Assembly: GCF_001667275.1 (NCBI RefSeq)
Contig: NZ_LZHV01000064.1
Span: 1 to 64,000 of the forward strand
Source of the DNA: Mycobacterium sp. ACS4054
GTDB lineage: Bacteria; Actinomycetota; Actinomycetes; Mycobacteriales; Mycobacteriaceae
Reading direction: 5' to 3'
DNA: 64,000 bases
The translations under genes were made by a program, and so were the position numbers. The notes under the pieces are model-generated. The model had not been told where the DNA came from. It did not search any database and saw nothing but the letters and a program-made list of their open reading frames with translations. Position 1 is the stretch's first letter, and every line of letters begins with the position of its first letter. This document shows positions 1 through 16,841 of the stretch, piece after piece.

Positions 1-8652
<8,652 letters not shown>

Positions 8653-9003
8653 CTAGTTGCCGACGGCGGCCCTGTGCTGGGGGCAATAGGACGCCACCGA
8701 GGCGCCGAGCAGGTAGCCGGCCTCGCGCGCCGACAGGTCGGTGGCCCGCACGACGTTCAGCACCAGCGAGGTCGGCGTCTTGCCCTTGTCGAGCCCGGCA
8801 CACAGGTTGTGCCCGGCGGCGATCGCGGCACCGCGATCGGTGAAGACGATCCCGCTGCGCTGAATCTCCGCGATGAACGCGTCATCGTTTTGATCGGCGG
8901 ACGCGGGCGCCGCGAAAAGCAATCCGGCCCCCGCAAGCGTCACCGCGCCGACAAACACTCGCGTCAAGGTCTTCCTCAAAGTGGCCACCGCGCTCCCTGC
9001 CAT
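8653..9003 (-). CDS. Small secreted DUF732 protein
   Basis: A 116-residue protein with a clear Sec signal peptide: basic start, hydrophobic stretch VFVGAVTLAGAGLLF and an AxA-type cleavage site (PASA) before DQNDDAF. The mature part (about 80 residues) has the DUF732 pattern: an aspartate-rich start, GIVF near the middle, AAGHNLC, and a late second Cys in SYCPQH. The two cysteines (in HNLC and SYC) probably form a disulfide. DUF732 proteins are small exported mycobacterial proteins of unknown function. The stop codon lies directly against the synthetase stop codon, so the two genes converge with no spacer. Confidence 0.85.
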   Translation of the reverse strand: MAGSAVATLRKTLTRVFVGAVTLAGAGLLFAAPASADQNDDAFIAEIQRSGIVFTDRGAAIAAGHNLCAGLDKGKTPTSLVLNVVRATDLSAREAGYLLGASVASYCPQHRAAVGN

Positions 9004-9418
9004 AACGGTGGCTGAACATTAACCAGGACCGGGGCACCCTTCGCGCCGGCGTTGATCGCGCCACCTCACATAAATGGGGCCCACTGGGCCCGGAAAATGG
9101 GTGGTCACCCCCGGAAGGCGCCCGGGTCCGGGCCGGCGGCGGAGCATCGAAAAGGCTTGCGCCGCCTGCAGTCCCGTTCACCGGCGGCGCTGCGCGCCTC
9201 TCGGCGACGAGACAACCCGCTCGGGACGGACGGCGACGGCCGGACCGCGCGACCGCGAACGGCGAGAGCAGAGCGCAACCAAGATTTAACAGGCGCGGTG
9301 TAACCCGCCCGCGGCATCCGCTTTGCCGCCGACACCGCCGCGGACCGGACCGCCGCACCGACGCATTTCACAGTGGCCGTTAGGGCGCGCCGCGACCGCC
9401 TTCGGTATGGTCCAAGGA
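9004..9418. other. Non-coding spacer before the NAGGN operon
   Basis: This 415-base stretch separates the divergent DUF732 and asparagine-synthetase-like genes and should hold both promoters. It contains a GC-rich imperfect palindrome around GGGGCCCACTGGGCCC (about 9077-9092). A relatively AT-rich patch near 9280-9303 (AAGATTTAACAGG, then GTGTAACCC) could be the promoter core of the right-hand operon. I see no convincing gene in it; a frame starting at 9323 runs into the downstream gene but would hide its catalytic cysteine. Confidence 0.5.
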
Positions 9419-11224
9419 GTGTGCGGAGTCACCGGGGAGGTACGGCTCGACGGGCGGGTCCCCGACGTAGCAGCGGTGTCCGCAATGGCCGCCGTGATGG
9501 CCCCAAGGGGCCCCGACGCGTCGGGCGCCTGGTCGCAGGGGCGTGTCGCGCTCGGCCACCGCCGGCTCAAGATCATCGACCTGAGCGAGGCCGGCGCCCA
9601 GCCGATGGTCGACTCGGAACTGGGTCTGGCCATCGCCTTCAACGGCTGCATCTACAACTACAAGGAGCTGCGCCGCGAACTCAGCGGGCACGGCTTCCGG
9701 TTCTTCTCGCACAGTGACACCGAGGTGCTGCTCAAGGCCTACCGCCACTGGGGCGACGACTTCGTCAGCCACCTGCACGGCATGTTCGCCTTCGCCATCG
9801 TCGAACGCGACAGCGGCCGGGTGCTGCTGGGCCGCGACCGGCTCGGGATCAAGCCGCTCTACCTGACCGAGGACAGCCACCGGATCCGGTTCGCCTCGAC
9901 CCTGCCCGCCCTGCTGGCCGGCGGCGGCGTGGACACCCGCATCGACGCGCAGGCGTTGCACCACTACATGACGTTCCACTCGGTGGTCCCGGCGCCGCTG
10001 ACCATCCTGCGGGGCGTCCGCAAGGTGCCGCCCGCGTCGCTTATCGCCATCGAACCCGACGGCCGGCGCACCACCACCACCTACTGGACGCCCGACTTCA
10101 CCCGGCGCGCCGACCGCGCCGGCTGGTCGGAGAGCGACTGGGAGGACGCGGTGCTGGACGCGCTCCGCGTCGCGGTCAAGCGCCGGCTGGTGGCCGACGT
10201 GCCGGTCGGCTGCCTGTTGTCCGGTGGCGTCGACTCCAGCCTGATCGTCGGCCTGCTCGCCGAGGCGGGCCAGCACGGCCTGATGACCTTCTCCATCGGC
10301 TTCGAATCCGCCGGTGGCGTCGAGGGCGACGAGTTCCGGTGGTCCGACATCATCGCCCAGCGCTTCGAAACCGACCACCACCAGATCCGCATCGGCACCG
10401 ACCGGATGCTGCCCGCGCTCGACGGCGCCATCGGCGCGATGAGCGAGCCGATGGTCAGCCACGACTGCGTCGCCTTCTACCTGCTCAGCCAGGAAGTGGC
10501 GCGCCACGTGAAGGTCGTGCAGTCCGGCCAGGGCGCCGACGAGGTGTTCGCCGGCTACCACTGGTACCCGCCGATGGGTTCGCCGGCCGCGGCGTCGCTG
10601 CAGGGTTCGGTGGCCGAATACCGGGGCGCCTTCTTCGATCGCGATTCGGCGGAGCTGGCGGGCCTGCTGGGCCCGGGCATCATGGCGGCGGACGACCCCA
10701 GCGAGCGCTTCGTCACCGAGCACTTCGCCCGCGCCGGCGCCGAGACGGGCGTCGACCGGGCGCTGCGGCTGGATACCACCGTGATGCTGGTGGACGACCC
10801 GGTGAAGCGCGTCGACAACATGACCATGGCCTGGGGCCTGGAGGGCCGGGTGCCGTTCCTGGACCACGAGTTGGTCGAGCTCGCGGCGACCTGCCCGCCG
10901 GAGCTCAAGATCGCCCACGAAGGCAAGGGCGTCCTCAAACAGGCGGCGCGGCGGGTGATTCCGTCGGCGGTCATCGACCGGCCCAAGGGATACTTCCCCG
11001 TTCCGGCGCTGACCCACCTTGAGGGCCCCTACCTCGACATGGTGCGCGACGCGCTCTATGCGCCAGTTGCCAAGGAGCGCGGCCTGTTTCGCACCGAGGC
11101 GGTCGACGCCCTGCTGGCCGATCCCAACGGCAAGCTGACCCCGTTGCGCGGCAACGAACTCTGGCAGATCGCCCTGCTCGAACTCTGGCTGCAGCGGCAC
11201 GGCATTTCGGGCCCCGTGGCATGA
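9419..11224 (+). CDS. N-acetylglutaminylglutamine amidotransferase (asparagine synthetase-like)
   Basis: A 601-residue class II glutamine amidotransferase fused to an asparagine-synthetase-type ATP pyrophosphatase. I chose the GTG at 9419 because it gives Met-Cys-Gly-Val, placing the nucleophilic cysteine at position 2 as the family requires; longer in-frame starts (ATG 9407, ATG 9323) would bury it. AAGGA is present but abuts the start. The N-terminal glutaminase has RGPDASG, HRRLKIIDLS and AFNGCIYNY; the PP-loop SGGVDSS begins near residue 268. The immediate partner, overlapping by ATGA, is the GNAT/ATP-grasp ligase typical of NAGGN synthesis, so the likely reaction is amidation of N-acetylglutaminylglutamine to the osmolyte NAGGN. 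Without that neighbour it would pass as AsnB. Its position beside a peptide synthetase is probably coincidental. Confidence 0.85.
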   Translation: MCGVTGEVRLDGRVPDVAAVSAMAAVMAPRGPDASGAWSQGRVALGHRRLKIIDLSEAGAQPMVDSELGLAIAFNGCIYNYKELRRELSGHGFRFFSHSDTEVLLKAYRHWGDDFVSHLHGMFAFAIVERDSGRVLLGRDRLGIKPLYLTEDSHRIRFASTLPALLAGGGVDTRIDAQALHHYMTFHSVVPAPLTILRGVRKVPPASLIAIEPDGRRTTTTYWTPDFTRRADRAGWSESDWEDAVLDALRVAVKRRLVADVPVGCLLSGGVDSSLIVGLLAEAGQHGLMTFSIGFESAGGVEGDEFRWSDIIAQRFETDHHQIRIGTDRMLPALDGAIGAMSEPMVSHDCVAFYLLSQEVARHVKVVQSGQGADEVFAGYHWYPPMGSPAAASLQGSVAEYRGAFFDRDSAELAGLLGPGIMAADDPSERFVTEHFARAGAETGVDRALRLDTTVMLVDDPVKRVDNMTMAWGLEGRVPFLDHELVELAATCPPELKIAHEGKGVLKQAARRVIPSAVIDRPKGYFPVPALTHLEGPYLDMVRDALYAPVAKERGLFRTEAVDALLADPNGKLTPLRGNELWQIALLELWLQRHGISGPVA

Positions 11225-13014
11225 CCTTCATCGATCCCTCCGGCGACCACACCGAGGCGATCACACTCGGCCTGCACGACGCGTCACCGCCGGAGCTGGT
11301 GGAGGCGATGGCTAAGGATGTCGAGCTCGAATTGGGTTGGGGTCGACTGATTTTCGGCCAGACCTTCGCCGATGCCCACCAGCTGGTGGAGGCGCTGCGG
11401 CGGGAGGGGCCCGGGCGCCGCGACATCTGCATCTACGCACGCGAATCCCACGTCGTGGTCGCCGAAGCGCCCACCGAGCTTTTCATCGACCCCAGCCACA
11501 CCTATCGGCTGCGGTTCACCGAGTCCACCGCCGAGGAGCTGGCGGCCGCGCCGCTCGGCGTGACCGTGCGCACGCTGAACGACCCGGTCGACGCCGACGC
11601 GATGAACCGCGTCTACGTGCGCTGCGGAATGGTCCCGGCCGGCGTCGACGTCATCTGGAACAACCATCTGAACGTGCCGGCGGTGACCTACCTGCTGGCG
11701 GTGCGCGACGCCGACGGCGCGGTGGTGGGCACGGTGACCGGCGTCGACCACGAGCTGTTGTTCTCCGACCCGGAGCAGGGATCGAGCCTGTGGACCCTGG
11801 CCGTCGACCCCGCGGCCGGCCTCCCCGGCATCGGGGCGGCGCTGACCCGGGCCCTGGCCGAGCGCTTCCGCGACGCGGGCCGCGCCTACATGGACCTGTC
11901 CGTCGCGCACGACAACGCCGCCGCCATCGGCCTGTACGAGAAGCTCGGCTTCGTCCGCGTTCCGGTGCTGGCGATCAAGCGCAAGAACGCGATCAACGAG
12001 CCGCTGTTCAGCCCGCCGCCCGAGACGGTCGACGACCTCAACCCCTACGCCCGGATCATCGCCGACGAGGCGCTGCGCCGCGGCATCTGGGTCGAGGTGC
12101 TCGACGCCGAGACCGGCGAGATGCGGCTCACCCACGGCGGCCGCAGCGTCGTCACGCGCGAATCGCTGTCCGAATACACCTCGGCGGTGGCCATGTGCCG
12201 CTGTGACGACAAGCGCCTGACGCGCCGCCTGGTTTCGGAGGCCGGGATCACGGTGCCCCGCGCTCGGCTGGCCACCTTCGACGAGGGCGACTACAACTTC
12301 CTCACCGAGGTCGGCGAGGTGGTGGTGAAACCGACCCGCGGCGAGCAGGGGAAGGGCATCACGGTCGGCGTGACCGCCGACAACGGCCCCGAGGACCTGG
12401 CCGCCGCGCTGGCCCGCGCCCGCCAGCATTACCCGGACGTGCTGATCGAGCAGCGGGTGCAAGGCGACGACCTGCGGCTGGTGGTGATCGACGGCCGGGT
12501 GGTGGCGGCGGCGCTGCGGATGCCGCCCGAGGTCATCGGCACGGGGGAGCACAGCATCCGCGACCTGATCGCGGCCGAGAGCCGGCGGCGCTCGGCGGCC
12601 ACCGGCGGCGAGTCCCGCATCCCGCTCGACGACCTCACCGAGGCGACGGTCGCCGAGGCGGGCTGGTCGCTGGACGACGTGCTGCCCCAGGGCAGCCGCC
12701 TGCGCGTGCGCCGCACCGCCAACCTGCACCAGGGCGGAACCATCCACGACGTCACCGCCGTGGTGAACCAGGAGTTGTGCCGGGTCGCGGTGACGGCGGC
12801 CGAGGCGATCGGCATCCCCGTGACGGGCATCGACCTGCTGGTGCCCGACGTCACCGGCGCCGAGTACGCCTTCATCGAGGCCAACGAGCGACCGGGGCTG
12901 GCCAACCACGAACCCCAGCCCACCGCCGCGGCTTTCATCGACTTCCTGTTCCCCGGCCACCCCGGCCAGCCGGCGGCCTGGACCCCCGAGGAGTCGCGCG
13001 CCGACCGCGGTTGA
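11221..13014 (+). CDS. ngg: N-acetylglutaminylglutamine synthetase (GNAT + ATP-grasp)
   Basis: A 597-residue two-domain enzyme. Residues roughly 100-260 are a GNAT acetyltransferase (LAVDPAAGLPGIGAALTRA, then NAAAIGLYEKLGFVRV). Residues about 300-590 are an ATP-grasp ligase related to cyanophycin synthetase (VVKPTRGEQGKGITVGV, LRLVVIDGRVVAAALRMP, VTGIDLLVPD, FIEANERPGL). This fusion is the hallmark of NAGGN synthetase, which acetylates glutamine and ligates a second glutamine to it. ATG overlaps the preceding stop (ATGA), so the pair is translationally coupled. In proteobacterial versions a peptidase gene often follows; here an MFS transporter does. The product should accumulate in the cytosol under osmotic stress. 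Confidence 0.88.
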   Translation: MTFIDPSGDHTEAITLGLHDASPPELVEAMAKDVELELGWGRLIFGQTFADAHQLVEALRREGPGRRDICIYARESHVVVAEAPTELFIDPSHTYRLRFTESTAEELAAAPLGVTVRTLNDPVDADAMNRVYVRCGMVPAGVDVIWNNHLNVPAVTYLLAVRDADGAVVGTVTGVDHELLFSDPEQGSSLWTLAVDPAAGLPGIGAALTRALAERFRDAGRAYMDLSVAHDNAAAIGLYEKLGFVRVPVLAIKRKNAINEPLFSPPPETVDDLNPYARIIADEALRRGIWVEVLDAETGEMRLTHGGRSVVTRESLSEYTSAVAMCRCDDKRLTRRLVSEAGITVPRARLATFDEGDYNFLTEVGEVVVKPTRGEQGKGITVGVTADNGPEDLAAALARARQHYPDVLIEQRVQGDDLRLVVIDGRVVAAALRMPPEVIGTGEHSIRDLIAAESRRRSAATGGESRIPLDDLTEATVAEAGWSLDDVLPQGSRLRVRRTANLHQGGTIHDVTAVVNQELCRVAVTAAEAIGIPVTGIDLLVPDVTGAEYAFIEANERPGLANHEPQPTAAAFIDFLFPGHPGQPAAWTPEESRADRG

Positions 13015-13072
13015 TGCTTGCCTTGCGGCTCGTCTGGGTAATGCTGGGGAACGTCATTCGGATTGGAGCCAG

Positions 13073-14554
13073 ATGAGCGGAAGCGTGCAAACCGGAACCA
13101 TCACCACCCACGTGCCGGCGCGGCTGGACCGGCTGCCCTGGTCGCGGTTCCACTGGCGCGTCGTCATCGGGCTCGGCGGGGTGTGGATCCTCGACGGGCT
13201 CGAGGTGACGATGGTCGGCAACGTGTCCGCTCGCCTCACCGAGAAGGGCAGCGGCATCGACCTGAACGCGGCGCAGATCGGCATGGCGGCCGCGTTCTAC
13301 ATCGCCGGCGCGTGCCTGGGCGCGCTGTTCTTTGGTCACCTGACCGACCGCTTCGGCCGGCGCAATCTGTTCATGTTGACCCTCGCCGTGTATCTGGCCG
13401 CCACCGTCGCGACCGCATTCGCTTTCGCCCCTTGGTATTTCTTCGTCGCCCGGTTCTTCACCGGCGCCGGCATCGGCGGCGAGTACGCCGCGATCAATTC
13501 GGCGATCGACGAGTTGATCCCGGCGCGCCTGCGCGGCCGCGTCGACCTCATCATCAACGGGACCTACTGGCTCGGGTCGGCGGCGGGGGCCGCCGGCGCC
13601 CTCGTCCTGCTCGACACGTCGAACTTCGCGCCCAACATCGGCTGGCGGCTCGCCTTCGGCGTGGGCGCCATCTTCGGCATCTTCGTGCTCCTGGTCCGGC
13701 GCAACGTCCCGGAAAGCCCGCGGTGGCTGTTCATCCACGGCCGCGACGAGGAGGCCGAGCGGGTGGTCGGCGAGATCGAGGAGGCGGTGGAGCGCGAAAC
13801 CGGGGAGCCGCTGCCCGAGCCGCAGGGGCGCAAGCTCAGAATCCGGCAGCGGCAGACGATTTCGTTCCGGGAAATCGCCCGGGTGGCGTTCAAGCTCTAC
13901 CCGCGGCGCGCGGTGCTCGGGCTGGCGCTGTTCACCGGGCAGGCGTTCCTCTACAACGGCGTGACGTTCAACCTGGGCACGCTGCTGAGCGGGTTCTACG
14001 GCGTGCCGTCCGGGAAGGTGCCGCTGTTCTTCATCCTGTGGGCGCTCAGCAACTTCGTCGGGCCGCTGGCGCTGGGCCACCTGTTCGACACCGTCGGCCG
14101 CAAGCCGATGATCACGGCCACCTACCTCGGGTCGGCGGTTGTGGCCGTGGTCCTCGCGGTGCTCTTCGTGACCCGGACCGGCGGCGTCTGGACGTTCATC
14201 GCCGTCCTCGCGGTCGCGTTCTTCCTGGCCTCGGCGGGCGCGAGCGCCGCCTACCTGACGGTCAGCGAGATCTTCCCGATGGAGACCAGGGCGCTGGCGA
14301 TCGCGTTCTTCTACGCGGTGGGAACCGCGATCGGCGGCATCACCGGCCCGTTGCTGTTCGGGCAGCTGATCAATTCCGGGGAACGTGGCCTGGTGATGTG
14401 GTCGTTTTTGACCGGCGCCGCGGTGATGGCGATCGCGGGCCTGGTCGAGCTGTGGCTCGGGATCGCGGCCGAGCGGCGCCCGCTCGAGGAGCTCGCGCTG
14501 CCGCTGACGGTCGACGAGGCCGGGGCCGACGACCGCGGCCCGTCTTCTGTTTGA
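13073..14554 (+). CDS. MFS transporter (sugar/metabolite:H+ symporter type)
   Basis: A 493-residue polytopic membrane protein with about 12 hydrophobic segments. It has both major-facilitator signature loops: GHLTDRFGRRN between segments 2 and 3 and the repeat GHLFDTVGRKP in the second half. GGAG at 13065-13068 precedes the ATG by four bases. It starts 58 bases after the NAGGN ligase gene on the same strand and may be co-transcribed. The substrate cannot be read from the sequence; uptake or efflux of an osmolyte or organic acid is only suggested by context. The central cytoplasmic loop is long and charged (near ERVVGEIEEAVERETGE), as in sugar-porter relatives. Confidence 0.85.
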   Translation: MSGSVQTGTITTHVPARLDRLPWSRFHWRVVIGLGGVWILDGLEVTMVGNVSARLTEKGSGIDLNAAQIGMAAAFYIAGACLGALFFGHLTDRFGRRNLFMLTLAVYLAATVATAFAFAPWYFFVARFFTGAGIGGEYAAINSAIDELIPARLRGRVDLIINGTYWLGSAAGAAGALVLLDTSNFAPNIGWRLAFGVGAIFGIFVLLVRRNVPESPRWLFIHGRDEEAERVVGEIEEAVERETGEPLPEPQGRKLRIRQRQTISFREIARVAFKLYPRRAVLGLALFTGQAFLYNGVTFNLGTLLSGFYGVPSGKVPLFFILWALSNFVGPLALGHLFDTVGRKPMITATYLGSAVVAVVLAVLFVTRTGGVWTFIAVLAVAFFLASAGASAAYLTVSEIFPMETRALAIAFFYAVGTAIGGITGPLLFGQLINSGERGLVMWSFLTGAAVMAIAGLVELWLGIAAERRPLEELALPLTVDEAGADDRGPSSV

Positions 14555-14660
14555 AACCATCGCGGCGATACTGGTGACGCGGGCGTAACAAATCCGCCAT
14601 CGAGAGTTCCTAATGTGACACGGTCCCTAGACGGGGGCCCCCTCAGCGATAGGAATTCCA

Positions 14661-16838
14661 TTGAGCGGTAACGCGGTCCGCCTTCAGGCGATCAACAATG
14701 TCGAGGCATACATTCCCCCCGCCGTCAGCTTCGTCCCGGGCGAACTGCCGGGGGAGATCTTCGGCTCCAACGTCTTCACCAAGGCCGAGATGCAGGCGCG
14801 GCTGCCCAAGGCGGTGTACAAGTCCGTCGTGGCGACCATCGACAAGGGCGCCAAGCTGGACCCCGCGGTGGCCGACGCGGTCGCGGTCGCGATGAAGGAT
14901 TGGGCGCTGGAGAAGGGCGCCACCCATTACGCGCACGTCTTCTACCCGATGACCGGGCTGACCGCCGAGAAGCACGACAGCTTCTTGGAACCCGTCTCCG
15001 ACGGCCAGACCCTCGCCGAGTTCGCCGGCAAGACCCTGATCCAGGGTGAGCCCGATGCCTCCAGCTTCCCCTCGGGCGGGCTCCGCAGCACCTTCGAGGC
15101 GCGCGGCTACACCGGCTGGGACGTGACCAGCCCCGCCTATGTGCTGGAGAACCCGAACGGCAACACCCTTTGCATCCCAACGGTATTCGTGTCGATGACG
15201 GGTGAGGCGCTCGACTACAAGACGCCGCTGCTGCGCAGCCAGCAGGCGATGGGCGTCCACGCCGAACGGATTCTGACGCTGTTCGGCCACAAGGACCTCG
15301 ACAAGGTGGTGTCCTTCTGCGGGCCGGAACAGGAGTACTTCCTCGTCGACCGGCACTTCTTCCTGGCGCGGCCGGACCTGATCAACGCCGGGCGGACCGT
15401 GTTCGGCGCCAAGCCGCCCAAGGGGCAGGAATTCGACGACCACTACTTCGGGTCGGTGCCCGAGCGGGTGCTCGGCTTCATGATGGACACCGAACGGGAG
15501 CTGTTCAAACTCGGCATCCCCGCCAAGACCCGGCACAACGAGGTCGCCCCCGGCCAGTTCGAGGTGGCGCCGATGTTCGAGCGCGCCAACATCGCGTCCG
15601 ACCACCAACAGCTGCTGATGACGGTGTTCAAGACGCTGGCGAAAAAGCACGGCATGGAATGTCTTTTCCACGAGAAGCCGTTCGCCGGCGTCAACGGCTC
15701 GGGCAAGCACGTCAACTTCTCGGTGGGCAACGCGGAGCTGGGTTCGCTGCTGGTGCCGGGCGACACCCCACACGAGAATGCCCAATTCCTGGTGTTCTGC
15801 GCCGCGGTGATCCGCGCCGTGCACAAGTTCGGCGGGCTGCTTCGCGTCTCGGTCGCGTCCGCCACCAACGACCACCGATTGGGCGCCAACGAGGCTCCGC
15901 CGGCGATCATCTCGATCTTCCTCGGCGAGCAGCTCGCCGACGTCTTCGAGCAGATCGCCAAGGGCGCGGCGACCTCGTCAAAGGGCAAGGGCACCATGAT
16001 CATCGGGGTGGACACCCTGCCGCCGCTGCCGACCGATCCCGGCGACCGGAACCGGACCAGCCCGTTCGCGTTCACCGGCAACCGGTTCGAGTTCCGGGCG
16101 CCAGGATCGGGGCAGACGGTCGCCGTGCCGATGATCGTCCTCAACACCATCATGGCCGACTCGTTCGACTACATCGCAACGACTTTGGAGCGGGCGGTCG
16201 AAGCAGGCGAGGACTTCGACGCGGCGGTGCAGAAGCTGCTCACCGAGATCATCACCGATCACGGCGCGGTGGTGTTCAACGGGGACGGTTATTCGGAGAA
16301 CTGGCAGATCGAGGCGGCCGAGCGCGGGTTGCCCAACCTCAAGACGACGCTGGACGCCATTCCGGAACTCATCAAGCCCGAATCCGTCGAAGTCTTCGAG
16401 AAATATGGCGTTTTCAACGAACGCGAGCTGCACAGCCGTTACGAGGTCAGGCTGGAGCAGTACGCGCTGACCATCGGGGTCGAGGCGAAGTTGGCCCTGG
16501 AGATCGGGACGACGGTCATCCTGCCCGCGGCGCTGCGCTACCAGACCGAGCTGGCCCAGAACGTCGCGACGTTGAAGGCCGCCGGGGTGGAGCCGAACAT
16601 GACCGCGCTGGAAGCGGTTTCGGCCCCGCTCGCCGACCTCACCACCGCGCTGAGGGCCCTGACCGAGGCGCTGTCGCAGCATTCGGCGGATTCGGCGCTC
16701 GAGGAGGCCAAGCACGCCCAGGAGGCGCTGCTGCCGGCGATGGACGCGGTGCGCGCCGCCGCCGACGCGCTGGAAGGCGTTGTGGCCGACGACCTGTGGC
16801 CGCTGCCGACCTACCAGGAGATGCTCTACATCCTGTAG
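14661..16838 (+). CDS. glnN: Type III glutamine synthetase (GlnN family)
   Basis: A 725-residue enzyme, the length of the GSIII family and far longer than type I GlnA (about 470). It makes glutamine from glutamate, ammonia and ATP. Seen motifs: PEQEYFLVD, PFAGVNGSGKHVNFSVGN (the GSIII glycine-rich site) and ASATNDHRLGANEAPPAI, which is diagnostic of GSIII. The start is a TTG at 14661 with AGGA at 14651-14654, giving MSGNAVRLQ; no ATG fits better. Placed just after an operon that consumes two glutamines and a third as amide donor, it could supply glutamine for NAGGN, although the 106-base gap suggests its own promoter. The gene converges on a kinase gene with only 3 bases between stops. Confidence 0.93.
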   Translation: MSGNAVRLQAINNVEAYIPPAVSFVPGELPGEIFGSNVFTKAEMQARLPKAVYKSVVATIDKGAKLDPAVADAVAVAMKDWALEKGATHYAHVFYPMTGLTAEKHDSFLEPVSDGQTLAEFAGKTLIQGEPDASSFPSGGLRSTFEARGYTGWDVTSPAYVLENPNGNTLCIPTVFVSMTGEALDYKTPLLRSQQAMGVHAERILTLFGHKDLDKVVSFCGPEQEYFLVDRHFFLARPDLINAGRTVFGAKPPKGQEFDDHYFGSVPERVLGFMMDTERELFKLGIPAKTRHNEVAPGQFEVAPMFERANIASDHQQLLMTVFKTLAKKHGMECLFHEKPFAGVNGSGKHVNFSVGNAELGSLLVPGDTPHENAQFLVFCAAVIRAVHKFGGLLRVSVASATNDHRLGANEAPPAIISIFLGEQLADVFEQIAKGAATSSKGKGTMIIGVDTLPPLPTDPGDRNRTSPFAFTGNRFEFRAPGSGQTVAVPMIVLNTIMADSFDYIATTLERAVEAGEDFDAAVQKLLTEIITDHGAVVFNGDGYSENWQIEAAERGLPNLKTTLDAIPELIKPESVEVFEKYGVFNERELHSRYEVRLEQYALTIGVEAKLALEIGTTVILPAALRYQTELAQNVATLKAAGVEPNMTALEAVSAPLADLTTALRALTEALSQHSADSALEEAKHAQEALLPAMDAVRAAADALEGVVADDLWPLPTYQEMLYIL

Positions 16839-16841
16839 GGA

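Noticed and set aside
9323..9418. Upstream extension of the amidotransferase from ATG 9323
   Set aside because: It would put the nucleophilic Cys more than 30 residues inside the protein.
9380..12960. Minus-strand open frames over the amidotransferase and ligase genes
   Set aside because: No family features, skewed composition, and the plus-strand frames carry intact catalytic motifs.
14555..14660. GlnR box upstream of the type III glutamine synthetase
   Set aside because: GTAAC occurs once but the second half-site at the expected spacing is absent.
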